Shown here one piece after another: positions 1 through 8,688 of a stretch of 64,000 bases of DNA; position 1 is the first letter of the stretch, and each line of letters starts with the position of its first letter. A program made the translations under genes and the position numbers. Below the pieces are notes generated by a model, which had not been told where the DNA came from, ran no database searches, and was given only the letters and a program-made list of their open reading frames with translations. The DNA is from Woeseia oceani (GTDB lineage: Bacteria; Pseudomonadota; Gammaproteobacteria; Steroidobacterales; Woeseiaceae): contig NZ_CP016268.1 in NCBI RefSeq assembly GCF_001677435.1, positions 1,663,001-1,727,000 of the forward strand, in the 5' to 3' direction.

Positions 1-576
1 TTGCGGGTAAACGAGTTTGTCGAAAGTTACAACCAACTCGTGGCGACGTTCGATCAGTTGACCTCGTTCGATGCCGAGTCTGAAATCGCCGGACCGTTGT
101 TGGGTGATTCCTCTTTGCGCGCTGTGCGTGACCAGTTGCGTCGGGAGATGAGTACCAGCATCGGTGATCTGGGCGCGACCTTTAATACCTTACGCGAAAT
201 CGGTATCGAAATTGGCCTGGATGGCACCATGAGTGTTGTCCCGGAAGACCTCGACGCCGCCCTTGCCGACAATTTCAACAACGTTGGCCAGTTGTTTGCC
301 AGCGAGAACGGCTTCGCTGTTCGCCTTTTCGAGCGCGTTGACGGCTTTCTTGATGATGACGGGCCACTGACGACCCGCACTGACGGTCTCAATACCACTA
401 TCGAACAATACAGCGAGCAACGTGATCGTTTGAATGAGCGTTTGGAGTTGCTCGAGACCCGGTTGTTGCGCCAGTTCAATGCGCTTGATGCCTTGGTTGG
501 GCAACTCTCAAACACCAGTAACTTCCTGACCCAACAGTTGGCTTCGTTGCCGAGTATTGGTGGGTCTGGCGACTAA
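1..576 (+). CDS. fliD: Flagellar filament cap protein FliD, C-terminal part (5' truncated by window edge)
   Basis: The frame is open from base 1 and ends in TAA at 574-576, so this is only the last 191 residues; the TTG at base 1 need not be a start. The text matches the FliD C-terminal domain: a helical stretch beginning FVESYNQLVATFDQL, a loop with DGTMSV, and a long terminal coiled coil (about residues 120-185) ending in FLTQQLASL. FliD caps the growing filament and folds flagellin subunits at the tip. The gene is followed 20 bp later by fliS, the usual fliD-fliS order. The function is well supported by context; the missing N-terminus lies upstream of the window. Confidence 0.9.
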   Translation: MRVNEFVESYNQLVATFDQLTSFDAESEIAGPLLGDSSLRAVRDQLRREMSTSIGDLGATFNTLREIGIEIGLDGTMSVVPEDLDAALADNFNNVGQLFASENGFAVRLFERVDGFLDDDGPLTTRTDGLNTTIEQYSEQRDRLNERLELLETRLLRQFNALDALVGQLSNTSNFLTQQLASLPSIGGSGD

Positions 577-596
577 TAAGAATCAGGGACGATGAC

Positions 597-1022
597 ATGA
601 TGCAGAACAGCGGGATGACAGCAATGCGCGAATACCGGCAGGTAGGAACACGGCAGGCCGTGGAAAGTGCGTCACCCTACCGGCTCGTGCAGCTGATGAT
701 GGAGCGTGCGCTGGCGAAAATCGCCATTGCCCGCGGCCATCTGGAGCGCAATGCCATTAGCGAAAAAGGAAGGCACATCGGTGATGCGATCGGCATCATC
801 AGTGGCCTGCAAGCCAGCCTGAATCACAAAGTGGATTCAGATCTGAGCGGCAACTTCGATGCACTGTACGACTATATGTCGCGTCGCCTGCTGGAAGCCA
901 ACCTGAAAAACGATGACCAGATTCTGCAGGAAGTTGCCGGTCTGATGCGCCAGGTGAAAGAAGCCTGGGATGCGATCGGCGATGAAATTGCCGAGCAACC
1001 GGTGGCGGCCGGACTGGCGTAA
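597..1022 (+). CDS. fliS: Flagellin export chaperone FliS
   Basis: 141 residues, the usual FliS size. The family core is visible: YRQVGT near the N-terminus, ASPYRLVQLMMERAL (residues 25-40), then a four-helix-bundle pattern. FliS binds the C-terminus of flagellin in the cytosol, prevents premature polymerisation and delivers it to the export gate. ATG 597 is taken as the start with GGGACGATG just upstream; internal ATGs at residues 2, 7 and 10 are possible alternatives because the conserved block only begins at about residue 11. It lies between fliD and a fliT-like gene. Confidence 0.93.
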   Translation: MMQNSGMTAMREYRQVGTRQAVESASPYRLVQLMMERALAKIAIARGHLERNAISEKGRHIGDAIGIISGLQASLNHKVDSDLSGNFDALYDYMSRRLLEANLKNDDQILQEVAGLMRQVKEAWDAIGDEIAEQPVAAGLA

Positions 1023-1046
1023 GCCGGTGCCGACCAGAACAGACTG

Positions 1047-1343
1047 ATGGCTAATTCCCAACATCCCCCGACGACACTTGCGGCGCTGGCAGAATTGCAC
1101 CGGCGTATCGAAGTGTCGGCGGCGGGCAGCCGCTGGGAGGAGGTCGAGACGTTGATGACCGAACGCAACGCCATGCTCGAGCACATGACCGGCCCGGACC
1201 GCAGGGCGGCACTGCGGGCGGCGCAGAAATCGACGGACCGGTTGCTGGCGCTGGCCAAGAGCGCGCGCCTGGAGCTGGCCGGTGATCTTGCCAAACTGCA
1301 GCGGGGCCGCAAGGCGACAGACATATACCGGGCGAATCGCTGA
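1047..1343 (+). CDS. fliT: FliT-like small helical flagellar protein
   Basis: 98 residues, almost entirely helical and charged, with a long amphipathic pattern (residues 11-35 and 50-85) and no membrane segment or signal peptide. Position decides the call: a roughly 100-residue helical protein directly after fliS is normally FliT or a FliT-like chaperone for the FliD cap protein. The sequence itself is poorly conserved in this family, so the name rests mainly on context. It begins 24 bp after fliS and closes the fliD-fliS-fliT unit. Confidence 0.55.
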   Translation: MANSQHPPTTLAALAELHRRIEVSAAGSRWEEVETLMTERNAMLEHMTGPDRRAALRAAQKSTDRLLALAKSARLELAGDLAKLQRGRKATDIYRANR

Positions 1344-1585
1344 TCCCGCCCTGGTCAATTGGATAATTAGTTGTACCTGAAACCACAGGTATGCAAAAAA
1401 TCGCAGAGGCAGCGTCAAAAATCCAGCGCCGGGCGAAATCTTCGTGGAATGAACCAGATACCGCCAATAATTTGACAATATCTTGATTAACTGTGAGTCC
1501 GGTCACGTTCAGGAGTGGGCGCGGACGACTATGCTTTTCCCCACTGCAGTTGCCACCCGGCATCTGAGAGTTTTGGAAAGGCACG
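1344..1585 (+). promoter_or_regulatory. Intergenic region upstream of fleQ
   Basis: 242 bp without a gene. A GGGCG...CGCCC inverted repeat (1330-1351) spans the fliT stop and could end the upstream unit, though no T-run follows. An exact TTGACA lies at 1472-1477, but no good -10 sits 16-18 bp downstream. No -24/-12 element is present, which fits fleQ being driven by a housekeeping promoter at the top of the flagellar cascade. Confidence 0.35.
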
Positions 1586-2929
1586 ATGAACAACAGCAAG
1601 ACCAGTCAAGCCAGAGTACTCGTCATGGACGAGAACATTGATCGGGCGGCAGAGCTCAGCCACCGCCTGCGTTTCCTGAACTACGAACCCATGGTCGCGG
1701 CAGACCCGCAAGCACTGCAGGACATCGACCTCGACAGCGGCATTGCCGTCATGCTCGGCGACACCATCGTCGGTGGCGAGCTGGAGACTGCGGTCAATGA
1801 CTTGCTGAGTACCCGACCCAACATGCCGGTCTTGCTGGCATCTTCCACGCGCGACAGCGAGCTTGCGAAAAAACACGGCTGGCCGCTCGAATTACCGATT
1901 CGCCGCGCGCAGCTGCAACAACTGCTGAAGCGGGCTGAACGCTACGACGGTCGCGACCAGCGACAACGGCTTACCGGCAGTTCGCGCACCATTCGCAAGG
2001 TCCGCAAGATGATCGAACAGGTTGCGGACTTCGATACCAACGTGCTGGTTACCGGTGAATCCGGCACCGGCAAGGAGCTGGTCGCGCGAACGATTCACGA
2101 CCTTTCCGAACGTGCCGCACGCCCGTTCGTACCCATTAATTGCGGCGCCATACCCCCCGATTTGCTGGAAAGCGAACTGTTTGGCCACGAAAAAGGTGCG
2201 TTCACCGGTGCGGTCAGCACGCGGGTAGGGCGCTTCGAGCTGGCCGAAGGCGGCACGCTGTTTCTGGACGAAATAGGCGATATGAGCCTGCCCATGCAGG
2301 TCAAACTCCTGCGGGTATTGCAGGAGCGCACGTTTGAACGGGTCGGCAGCAATGCGACACAACATTGCAATGTGCGCATCATTGCCGCTACCCATCGCGA
2401 TTTGCCGGCCATGGTTGCCGATGGCACGTTTCGCGAAGACCTTTTTTACCGCCTCAATGTGTTCCCGATCGAAATGCCGCCCTTGTGCAAACGCGCGGCC
2501 GATCTGCCGGCTCTGCTGGACGAATTGCTGACGCAGCACGTGCCCGGGTCGGACAGCACCTTGCGCCTGACACCCGCGGCCATTGCGGCGCTCGCGCGCT
2601 ACCCCTGGCCGGGCAATATTCGTGAACTGAGTAATCTGGTTGAGCGTCTGGCGATCATGTTCCCTAAAGGCGAGATCGATCTTGCGGATCTTCCGCGGAA
2701 GTACCAGACGGCGGAAACGGCAGCGCCGGATGCCGGGCATTCGACGGCTTCGTCGTCTGTCGCCAGTGCGACGACCGCCAATCTGAAGCAATACCTGCAG
2801 GACGTTGAGCGCGATCTCATCGTGCAGGCGTTGGCGGCGACTGACGGTGTCGTTGCCAAAGCTGCGCGGCGACTGCAAATGCAGCGCACGACATTGCTGG
2901 AAAAGATCAACAAATACGGCATCGCCTGA
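1586..2929 (+). CDS. fleQ: Flagellar master regulator FleQ (sigma-54-dependent activator)
   Basis: 447 residues in three parts: an N-terminal FleQ receiver-like domain (about 10-120), an AAA+ sigma-54 interaction domain (about 128-365), and a C-terminal Fis-type helix-turn-helix (about 410-447, ending RTTLLEKINKYG). Visible motifs are Walker A GESGTGKE (157-164), the sigma-54 contact loop GAFTGA (204-209) and Walker [12 protein letters not shown] (222-232). FleQ remodels RpoN holoenzyme at class II flagellar promoters. It sits directly upstream of fleSR, as in Pseudomonas. In P. aeruginosa FleQ, an LFRSL arginine and an Arg-Asn pair after Walker A bind c-di-GMP. Here the first segment reads RQRLTG and the pair reads RT, so binding is uncertain. 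A second FleQ paralogue lies at 28653-30104. Confidence 0.92.
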   Translation: MNNSKTSQARVLVMDENIDRAAELSHRLRFLNYEPMVAADPQALQDIDLDSGIAVMLGDTIVGGELETAVNDLLSTRPNMPVLLASSTRDSELAKKHGWPLELPIRRAQLQQLLKRAERYDGRDQRQRLTGSSRTIRKVRKMIEQVADFDTNVLVTGESGTGKELVARTIHDLSERAARPFVPINCGAIPPDLLESELFGHEKGAFTGAVSTRVGRFELAEGGTLFLDEIGDMSLPMQVKLLRVLQERTFERVGSNATQHCNVRIIAATHRDLPAMVADGTFREDLFYRLNVFPIEMPPLCKRAADLPALLDELLTQHVPGSDSTLRLTPAAIAALARYPWPGNIRELSNLVERLAIMFPKGEIDLADLPRKYQTAETAAPDAGHSTASSSVASATTANLKQYLQDVERDLIVQALAATDGVVAKAARRLQMQRTTLLEKINKYGIA

Positions 2930-2955
2930 CGCACGGCAATCACGGCCGGCCGCAA

Positions 2956-2974
2956 GGCTGTGCATTGCACGGCC
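2956..2974 (+). repeat. Stem-loop just downstream of fleQ
   Basis: GGCTGTGC, a 3-nt ATT loop and GCACGGCC form an 8-bp stem with one G-T pair, 27 bp after the fleQ stop. No T-run follows, so it may protect the transcript end rather than terminate by itself. Confidence 0.4.
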
Positions 2975-3034
2975 CTCATCAAAAACCCACGACCACCGCG
3001 AAGCGGGCTGACCTGGTGCTCGCGTAGTACTCAG

Positions 3035-3055
3035 CGGGCTTGCGCCCGTCATTTT
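3035..3055 (+). terminator. Candidate rho-independent terminator between fleQ and fleS
   Basis: CGGGC-TTGC-GCCCG gives a 5-bp GC stem with a 4-nt loop, followed within 3 nt by ATTTT. It lies upstream of the sigma-54 promoter of fleSR and would separate the two units. Confidence 0.4.
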
Positions 3056-3162
3056 CAGGGCCTGCAGCCGGGATCCGTCAGTTGCCCGCCACGCGTCAGT
3101 TTTCCGACACTGAAAGTGCCTGTCGATCATCGTAACTTATTGATTTGTAATAGAGGTCACAT

Positions 3163-3178
3163 TGGCACATATCTTGCT
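3163..3178 (+). promoter_or_regulatory. Sigma-54 (RpoN) promoter of fleSR
   Basis: TGGCAC-ATATC-TTGCT matches the -24/-12 consensus TGGCAC-N5-TTGCW with the obligatory 10 bp between GG and GC. It lies 36 bp upstream of the fleS start. FleQ is the likely activator, as in the Pseudomonas cascade. Confidence 0.85.
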
Positions 3179-3214
3179 TTTATAGGGCAGGAAGAGGAAT
3201 TTCGGAGTTCATAA

Positions 3215-4393
3215 GTGATCGCCAGCGTTACCAATGCCGCTACGCTAGAGTCCGCGTTCAATGCGTTCAACGAGCAGTCTGCACTGCTCGAGAGTTCGTA
3301 TCGCGAGCTGCAGCAGCAAGTTGCCAGTCTTACGGCGCGACTCGACGAGGCGCAGTCGGCCAGACACCGCGAGTTGCTGGCAAAAGAACGTCTGAGCGAA
3401 CAGCTGGCGAATACTCTTGAAGCGTTGCCCGGTGCGGTTGTCGTTCTGGATTGTCATGGCGTAATCAGTGAATGCAATGCGGAAGCGGCCCGGCTGCTCA
3501 ATCAGCCGTTGCTGGATCGACCCTGGTCGGAAGTTGCAAAACGCGAGTTTGCCCCGGTCGACAATGCCGACGGCGAGCTGCAATTGCACGACGGCCGGGT
3601 GCTGAGCTTGCAACGCCGGCGTCTGGGTCGCGACCTTGGCGAAATCCTGTTGCTGACGGATGTGTCAGAAACCCGGCGGATGACCGAGATGCTGGCGCGC
3701 CAGCAGCGCTTGTCGGCAATCGGTGAAATGACCGCCCGACTGGCCCACCAGATTCGCACACCGCTGGCCTCCGCCTTGTTGTATGCCTCACAGATGTCAC
3801 CGGGCGACTGCTCGGATGCCAGCCCCGGTGGCAAAGTAGTTGCGCGATTGCGCGAACTCGACCGGATGGTTGCTGACATGTTGCAGTTTGCCTCGGGCTC
3901 GAATCAGGACGACGAAGGCATCGACGTTGCATTGCTGCTTGCCGATGTTGCCGAGACGGGCTCATTACCGATGGAGGCTGCGTCACGCGTAGCCGTCAAT
4001 ATTGCCGACAGCAATCTGCGTATCGCGGGTAATCGCGGTGCCCTGAAAGGGGCATTGCTGAACCTGCTGGACAATGCCCTGATCGCATCGGGCGATGAAG
4101 GCCGGGTCGATCTCGGTGCCTGGCGGGATGCAGATCGCATCTGCCTGACCGTGTCTGATAACGGCTGCGGCATTCCTGAGAACGAACTCGGCAGAGTTTT
4201 CGAACCGTTTTTCACGACCCGGCCGCAAGGTACGGGTTTGGGTCTTGCCGTGGTGCGCTCGGTTGTCGATGCCCATCAGGGTGAAGTCGTACTCGAATCC
4301 GGCAGCCAAGGCACCACCGTCTCTTTGTGCTTGCCGGCAGCGGCAATCCCGTCCGCGCAACGCGCACCTGAGCGGGGTTTTTGCCATGCATGA
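3215..4393 (+). CDS. fleS: Flagellar two-component sensor histidine kinase FleS
   Basis: 392 residues and soluble: no membrane segment is visible. It has an N-terminal coiled coil (about 15-68), a PAS-like domain (about 70-150), a HisKA dimerisation helix pair with phospho-acceptor His178 in AHQIRTPL, and a HATPase domain with NLLDNAL, DNGCGIP and GTGLGLAVV. This is the FleS/FlrB architecture, a cytosolic kinase that phosphorylates FleR to switch on later flagellar genes. The start is GTG 3215, preceded by GGAG at 7-nt spacing; the sigma-54 promoter is immediately upstream. Its 3' end overlaps fleR by 8 nt. Confidence 0.93.
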   Translation: MIASVTNAATLESAFNAFNEQSALLESSYRELQQQVASLTARLDEAQSARHRELLAKERLSEQLANTLEALPGAVVVLDCHGVISECNAEAARLLNQPLLDRPWSEVAKREFAPVDNADGELQLHDGRVLSLQRRRLGRDLGEILLLTDVSETRRMTEMLARQQRLSAIGEMTARLAHQIRTPLASALLYASQMSPGDCSDASPGGKVVARLRELDRMVADMLQFASGSNQDDEGIDVALLLADVAETGSLPMEAASRVAVNIADSNLRIAGNRGALKGALLNLLDNALIASGDEGRVDLGAWRDADRICLTVSDNGCGIPENELGRVFEPFFTTRPQGTGLGLAVVRSVVDAHQGEVVLESGSQGTTVSLCLPAAAIPSAQRAPERGFCHA

Positions 4394-5735
4394 TGCTGCC
4401 GTATTAATTGTTGAAGACGACGCCAATCTGCGCGGCGCCTTGTCCGATACCCTGGCCAGCGGCCGCTACCCGGTGCTGTCTGCGGGCAGCGGGGCGGAAG
4501 CCCTGAGCATTCTCGGCCGTGAACGCGTAGGGCTGGTGGTCAGTGATATTCAAATGGAGCCGATGAGCGGCCATCAGCTGCTCAGCGAAATTCGCCGGCA
4601 GCACCCGGCCATGCCCGCGGTCCTGATGACGGCTTACGGCACGATAGAAAACGCGGTTGATGTCATGCGCGACGGGGCATCGGACTACCTCGTGAAACCG
4701 TTTGCTGCCGATGAGCTGATCGCTGTCGTGGACCGGTACATGCATGCGGATGTCGCCGACAGTCAACCAATAGCCGGCGATGCAAAGACCATCGAACTGC
4801 TGCGCATTGCCGAACGTGTCGCACGCAGTGATGCGACGGTGACCATCAGTGGTGAGTCCGGTTGCGGCAAAGAAGTATTTGCCCGATTCATTCACGATCG
4901 TTCCTTGCGCCGAGACAAGCCTTTCGTCGCAATCAACTGTGCGGCCATTCCCGAGAACATGCTCGAGGCCGTCCTGTTCGGCTACGAGAAGGGCGCATTC
5001 ACCGGCGCGACGTCGGCGCATCCCGGTAAATTCGAACAGGCCGAAGGCGGTACCTTGCTGCTCGACGAGATCAGTGAAATGGATCTGTCCTTGCAGGCCA
5101 AACTGCTACGGGTCATCCAGGAACGCGAAGTGGAGCGACTGGCCGGCCGGACCACGATCGCGCTGGACGTACGTGTGCTCGCGACCACTAACCGCAACCT
5201 ACGACAATGCGTTAGTGACGGCGCGTTTCGGGAGGATCTTTACTACCGGCTGAACGTCTTTCCTTTGCGAATCCCGCCATTGCGCGAGCGCCGCGGTGAC
5301 ATTTTGCCGTTGACGGAGCTGGCCATCGCGCGTCATCACAATACCAGCGGACCGCGGCCGATTCTGGCGGAGTGTGCGGTCGAACGCCTGCTGAGCCACG
5401 ACTGGCCCGGCAATGTTCGCGAACTGGATAACCTTGTGCAGCGCAGCCTGATCATGCTGGGTGGTGCGACGGTCCGGGCAGCGGATCTGGCGTTCGAAGA
5501 ATGCGACGCAGCGCCACAAGTCGCTGCCACGCCCGCGGCTGCCAGCCTGCAGGACGAAGTAAAACAGCACGAATACGAGCGTATCCGCAGTGCCCTGGGC
5601 GCCCATCACGGCAAACGTTCTGCTGCGGCGAAAGCACTGGGCATCAGCCCGCGAACGCTGCGTTACAAATTAGCGCGTATGCGCGACGAAGGTGTCGATG
5701 CCGACACCGTCCAATCATCAACGCTGTACGGATGA
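4386..5735 (+). CDS. fleR: Flagellar response regulator FleR (sigma-54-dependent activator)
   Basis: 449 residues: a receiver domain with phospho-acceptor Asp54 (VVSDIQM) and the conserved Lys in VKPF, an AAA+ domain with GAFTGA, and a Fis-type HTH (ISPRTLRYKLARM). The Walker A reads GESGCGKE, with Cys where the paralogous FleQ has Thr; NtrC-family relatives carry this variant. Phosphorylated FleR activates RpoN promoters of basal-body and hook genes. ATG 4386 lies inside the end of fleS (ATGCATGA, 8-nt overlap), so the pair is translationally coupled. A longer in-frame ORF runs upstream through fleS and is not the real start. Probable targets in this window are the fliK and fliL promoters. 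Confidence 0.93.
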   Translation: MHDAAVLIVEDDANLRGALSDTLASGRYPVLSAGSGAEALSILGRERVGLVVSDIQMEPMSGHQLLSEIRRQHPAMPAVLMTAYGTIENAVDVMRDGASDYLVKPFAADELIAVVDRYMHADVADSQPIAGDAKTIELLRIAERVARSDATVTISGESGCGKEVFARFIHDRSLRRDKPFVAINCAAIPENMLEAVLFGYEKGAFTGATSAHPGKFEQAEGGTLLLDEISEMDLSLQAKLLRVIQEREVERLAGRTTIALDVRVLATTNRNLRQCVSDGAFREDLYYRLNVFPLRIPPLRERRGDILPLTELAIARHHNTSGPRPILAECAVERLLSHDWPGNVRELDNLVQRSLIMLGGATVRAADLAFEECDAAPQVAATPAAASLQDEVKQHEYERIRSALGAHHGKRSAAAKALGISPRTLRYKLARMRDEGVDADTVQSSTLYG

Positions 5736-5745
5736 GGATCGACCG

Positions 5746-6060
5746 ATGAGCGAAATCAGCCCACAACAATTGCTTAGCCAAATACGTGCCATGCAGTCGG
5801 AACTGCACGGTCCGCAAGCGGCTCAGCCGGCGGCTGGCAGCGGCTTTGGTGATCTGCTGAAGAACGCGATCACCGAAGTCAACAGCACGCAACAGACTTC
5901 AGCCGCAATGAAACAGGCGTTCGAGACCGGCGCGACCGACGCGAGTCTGGCCGAAGTGATGATCGCCTCGCAGAAAGCGGACTTGTCGTTCCGCGCAATG
6001 ACCGAAGTACGCAACAAGCTCGTTAATGCGTATCAGGAAATCATGAACATGCCCGTTTAA
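5746..6060 (+). CDS. fliE: Flagellar hook-basal body protein FliE
   Basis: 104 residues, a normal FliE length. The conserved C-terminal half is clear: FGDLLKNAITEVN, then a Gln-rich helix and the SFRAMTEVRNKLVNAYQEIMNMPV ending. FliE joins the MS ring to the proximal rod and is the first rod protein exported. ATG 5746 is 10 bp after the fleR stop. I saw no convincing -24/-12 element before it, so it is probably read through from fleSR or from an undetected internal promoter. Confidence 0.93.
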   Translation: MSEISPQQLLSQIRAMQSELHGPQAAQPAAGSGFGDLLKNAITEVNSTQQTSAAMKQAFETGATDASLAEVMIASQKADLSFRAMTEVRNKLVNAYQEIMNMPV

Positions 6061-6077
6061 GGACGTAAACGAAGCAC

Positions 6078-7691
6078 ATGGAAAACTCAGCAATAGTTCA
6101 GTCATCGGGTATGCCGATGAGTCAGATCAATCTCGGTGGTGTCATCCAGATTCCGGCGGTGCGACAGGTTATGTTGCTCGTGGGAGTAGCGGCGGCCGTG
6201 GCGGCGGGATTCACGATTTTCCTGTGGTCGCAGACACCGAGCTATTCGCAGCTGTACGGCAATCTTGATGCCACAGAAGCGGCACAGGTGATCGAGGTCC
6301 TGCAAGGCGCCGAGATCGACTACAAGATGAGCGACAACGGCAGCATCATGGTGCCGGACGCGAAACTGCACGATGCCCGCATGCAGGTTGCCGGCCAGGG
6401 ACTGGCACAAAGCAGTGGCGGTGGCATGAACCTGTTGCAGGATCAGTCCAGTTTCGGCGTCAGTCAGTTCATGGAGAACGCCCGCTACCAGCACGCACTT
6501 GAGGCGGAACTGGCACGCACAATCACCAGTCTTGGTGCGGTACGTGAAGCTCGGGTGCATCTTGCGCTGCCCAAACAGACGGCGTTCCTGCGCGATCAGA
6601 AGAGCGCGAGTGCTTCAGTGCTCCTGCAACTTGGCGCTGGCGGCGCGCTGGAAGCGGATCAGGCAGCGGCGATCGTCAACCTGGTTGCATCCAGTGTGCC
6701 CAACCTGACCGCGAAGAATGTAACCGTGATCGACCAGTACGGTCGGATGTTGAGCTCGGCTGGCGACCAGTGGGGCGACGCGCAGGCGGTTAATCAGTTC
6801 AAGCACGCGCAACGACTTGAGGACATCTACACCCGGCGGATACAGGACTTGCTAACGCCGCTCGTTGGACCTGGCCGCGTACGTGCACAAGTTGTGGCCA
6901 GTCTGGACTTTACGGTCACGGAAGAAACCCGCGAAACGTATGACCCGGCCAGTACTGCGTTGCGCAGCGAACAAATCAGCGAAGAACGCCGCAGCGGCAG
7001 TGGCAGTGCCGCCGAAGGTATTCCCGGCGCATTGAGTAACCAGCCACCGGAAACGGCGGCGGATACCCCGGAAACGAGCACTACACAAACCCAGAGCGCG
7101 ACCAATTCGTCGCGCAGCAGTACCCGTAATTTTGAAGTCGACCGAACAATCAGCCATGTACGGCCGCAAAGCGGCACGATACAGCGGCTGTCAGTTGCGG
7201 TTCTGGTTGACGACAGCCCGCTTGAGGAAGGCGGCGACCCGCAAGCATTTACAACGGAAGACATTGATCGCTTCACGACCCTGGTTAAGGAAGCCGTCGG
7301 TTTCGATGAGTCCCGTGGCGACACTGTGGTCGTAGTGAACGCGGCATTTCGCAGCGCGCCAGCACTCGATGACATAGAAGAGCCTCCGTTCTGGGAAAAC
7401 CCGGCCATGCAGGGCACGTTGAAACAGATCCTCGGTGCGCTGCTGGTTCTGGCGCTGGGCTTCGGTCTGGTTCGACCGCTGCTGGGCAAGCTGCTGGCAG
7501 GCGGCAATGCCGCCGGCAATGCGCCTTACGCCGGAGGTGCCGGTGCCGAACTGATGCCCGCGGGCAGCATGGCGGGCAGTCTTCCGGCTCCCAGCTTTGA
7601 TGACAAGATTTCAGCGGCGCGCAACATAACAGGTGCCGATCCTGCGCGTGTCGCACAAGTGGTCAGGAAGTGGGTAAGTACCGATGAGTGA
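6078..7691 (+). CDS. fliF: Flagellar MS-ring protein FliF
   Basis: 537 residues, the usual size. An N-terminal membrane segment (about 30-50, LLVGVAAAVAAGFTIFLW) is followed by the YscJ-type ring-building domains (SYSQLYGNLD..., VREARVHLALP), a low-complexity Ser/Thr/Glu linker (about 310-350) and a second membrane segment (about 455-475). A cytosolic tail that binds FliG follows. FliF builds the MS ring around the export gate. The last codons overlap fliG by 8 nt (ATGAGTGA). Confidence 0.96.
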   Translation: MENSAIVQSSGMPMSQINLGGVIQIPAVRQVMLLVGVAAAVAAGFTIFLWSQTPSYSQLYGNLDATEAAQVIEVLQGAEIDYKMSDNGSIMVPDAKLHDARMQVAGQGLAQSSGGGMNLLQDQSSFGVSQFMENARYQHALEAELARTITSLGAVREARVHLALPKQTAFLRDQKSASASVLLQLGAGGALEADQAAAIVNLVASSVPNLTAKNVTVIDQYGRMLSSAGDQWGDAQAVNQFKHAQRLEDIYTRRIQDLLTPLVGPGRVRAQVVASLDFTVTEETRETYDPASTALRSEQISEERRSGSGSAAEGIPGALSNQPPETAADTPETSTTQTQSATNSSRSSTRNFEVDRTISHVRPQSGTIQRLSVAVLVDDSPLEEGGDPQAFTTEDIDRFTTLVKEAVGFDESRGDTVVVVNAAFRSAPALDDIEEPPFWENPAMQGTLKQILGALLVLALGFGLVRPLLGKLLAGGNAAGNAPYAGGAGAELMPAGSMAGSLPAPSFDDKISAARNITGADPARVAQVVRKWVSTDE

Positions 7692-8688
7692 AGCGCAGCA
7701 ACTGAAAGGCACTGAACGAGCGGCACTGTTGTTGATGACGCTGGGTGAGGCCGATGCCGCGGAAGTGCTCAAGTACATGGGGCCGCGTGAAGTGCAAAGC
7801 ATTGGTACGGCCATGGCATCGTTAAAGAACATTTCCCGCGATCAGGCGAACGTGGTCCTGGACCGCTTTATTACCGAGGTGGAAGAGCAGACCGCTTTCG
7901 GTGTGGGCACCGAGGACTACGTTCGTAAAGTGCTGACCGGGGCTTTCGGTGCCGGCAAAGCGAACGCGTTTATCGACCGCATCATGATTGGTCAGGATGC
8001 GCGCGGCCTGGACGAACTGAAATGGATGAGCTCCAAGGATGTGGCCGAGATTGTCGACGGCGAACATCCGCAGATCGTCGCGATCATCATTGCCTATCTT
8101 GACAGCGAACAGGCGGCCGAAGTTATCGGCCTGTTGCCCGAGGAATTGCGCACGGAAGTGCTAATCCGTATCGCTCGCCTCAGTGACGTGCAACAGAGCG
8201 CGCTCGCGGAGATTGAGAATCTGATCGCCAACAAATCGAGCAACAAGAAGTCTTCAGGTAGCGAAAAAGTGGGCGGCGACAAAGTCGCGGCGAATATCAT
8301 CAATTCGCTGGGCTCTGCCAAAGGCGAAGAGATCCTGGAGAAAATCAAAGAACGTAACGAAGACCTGTCCAATCGCATTCAGGAAATGATGTTTGTCTTC
8401 GATACATTGCTGAACGTTGATGACCGTGGCATCCAGTCCTTGTTGCGCGAAGTATCGAACGACTTGCTGGTTGTCGCCCTGAAGGGCTGCGACCCGGCGG
8501 TACGAGACAAGATTCTGCGCAACATGTCCAAACGCGCGGCGGCATTGCTGTCGGAGGACATGGAAGCTCGCGGACCGATCAAGCTGAGCGAAGTGGAAAT
8601 TGCGCAGAAGGAAATTCTGGACATAGCCCGTCGGATGGCGGATGCCGGCGATCTCGATCTGGGCCAGGGCGGTGAAGAGTATGTCTGA
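7684..8688 (+). CDS. fliG: Flagellar motor switch protein FliG
   Basis: 334 residues. It contains the EHPQ motif in DGEHPQIVAII and the C-terminal charged torque helix region (KGCDPAVRDKILRNMSKRAA). FliG forms the upper C ring, binds FliF and takes torque from MotA. The start at 7684 lies within the fliF stop and its own stop overlaps fliH by 8 nt. Such coupled junctions recur through this cluster. Confidence 0.97.
   Translation: MSEAQQLKGTERAALLLMTLGEADAAEVLKYMGPREVQSIGTAMASLKNISRDQANVVLDRFITEVEEQTAFGVGTEDYVRKVLTGAFGAGKANAFIDRIMIGQDARGLDELKWMSSKDVAEIVDGEHPQIVAIIIAYLDSEQAAEVIGLLPEELRTEVLIRIARLSDVQQSALAEIENLIANKSSNKKSSGSEKVGGDKVAANIINSLGSAKGEEILEKIKERNEDLSNRIQEMMFVFDTLLNVDDRGIQSLLREVSNDLLVVALKGCDPAVRDKILRNMSKRAAALLSEDMEARGPIKLSEVEIAQKEILDIARRMADAGDLDLGQGGEEYV

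Noticed and set aside
1472-1500. TTGACA-based housekeeping promoter for fleQ
   Set aside because: The -35 is perfect but the hexamers 16-18 bp downstream (TGAGTC, GAGTCC, AGTCCG) are not -10-like.
1892-3130. 412-codon - strand frame opposite fleQ
   Set aside because: It crosses both fleQ and the following intergenic region with no RBS or domain; fleQ motifs are unambiguous.
5410-5445. GG-N10-GC spacing inside fleR as a fliE promoter (TGGATAACCTTGTGC)
   Set aside because: Both elements deviate strongly from TGGCAC and TTGC, and it lies in a conserved coding segment.
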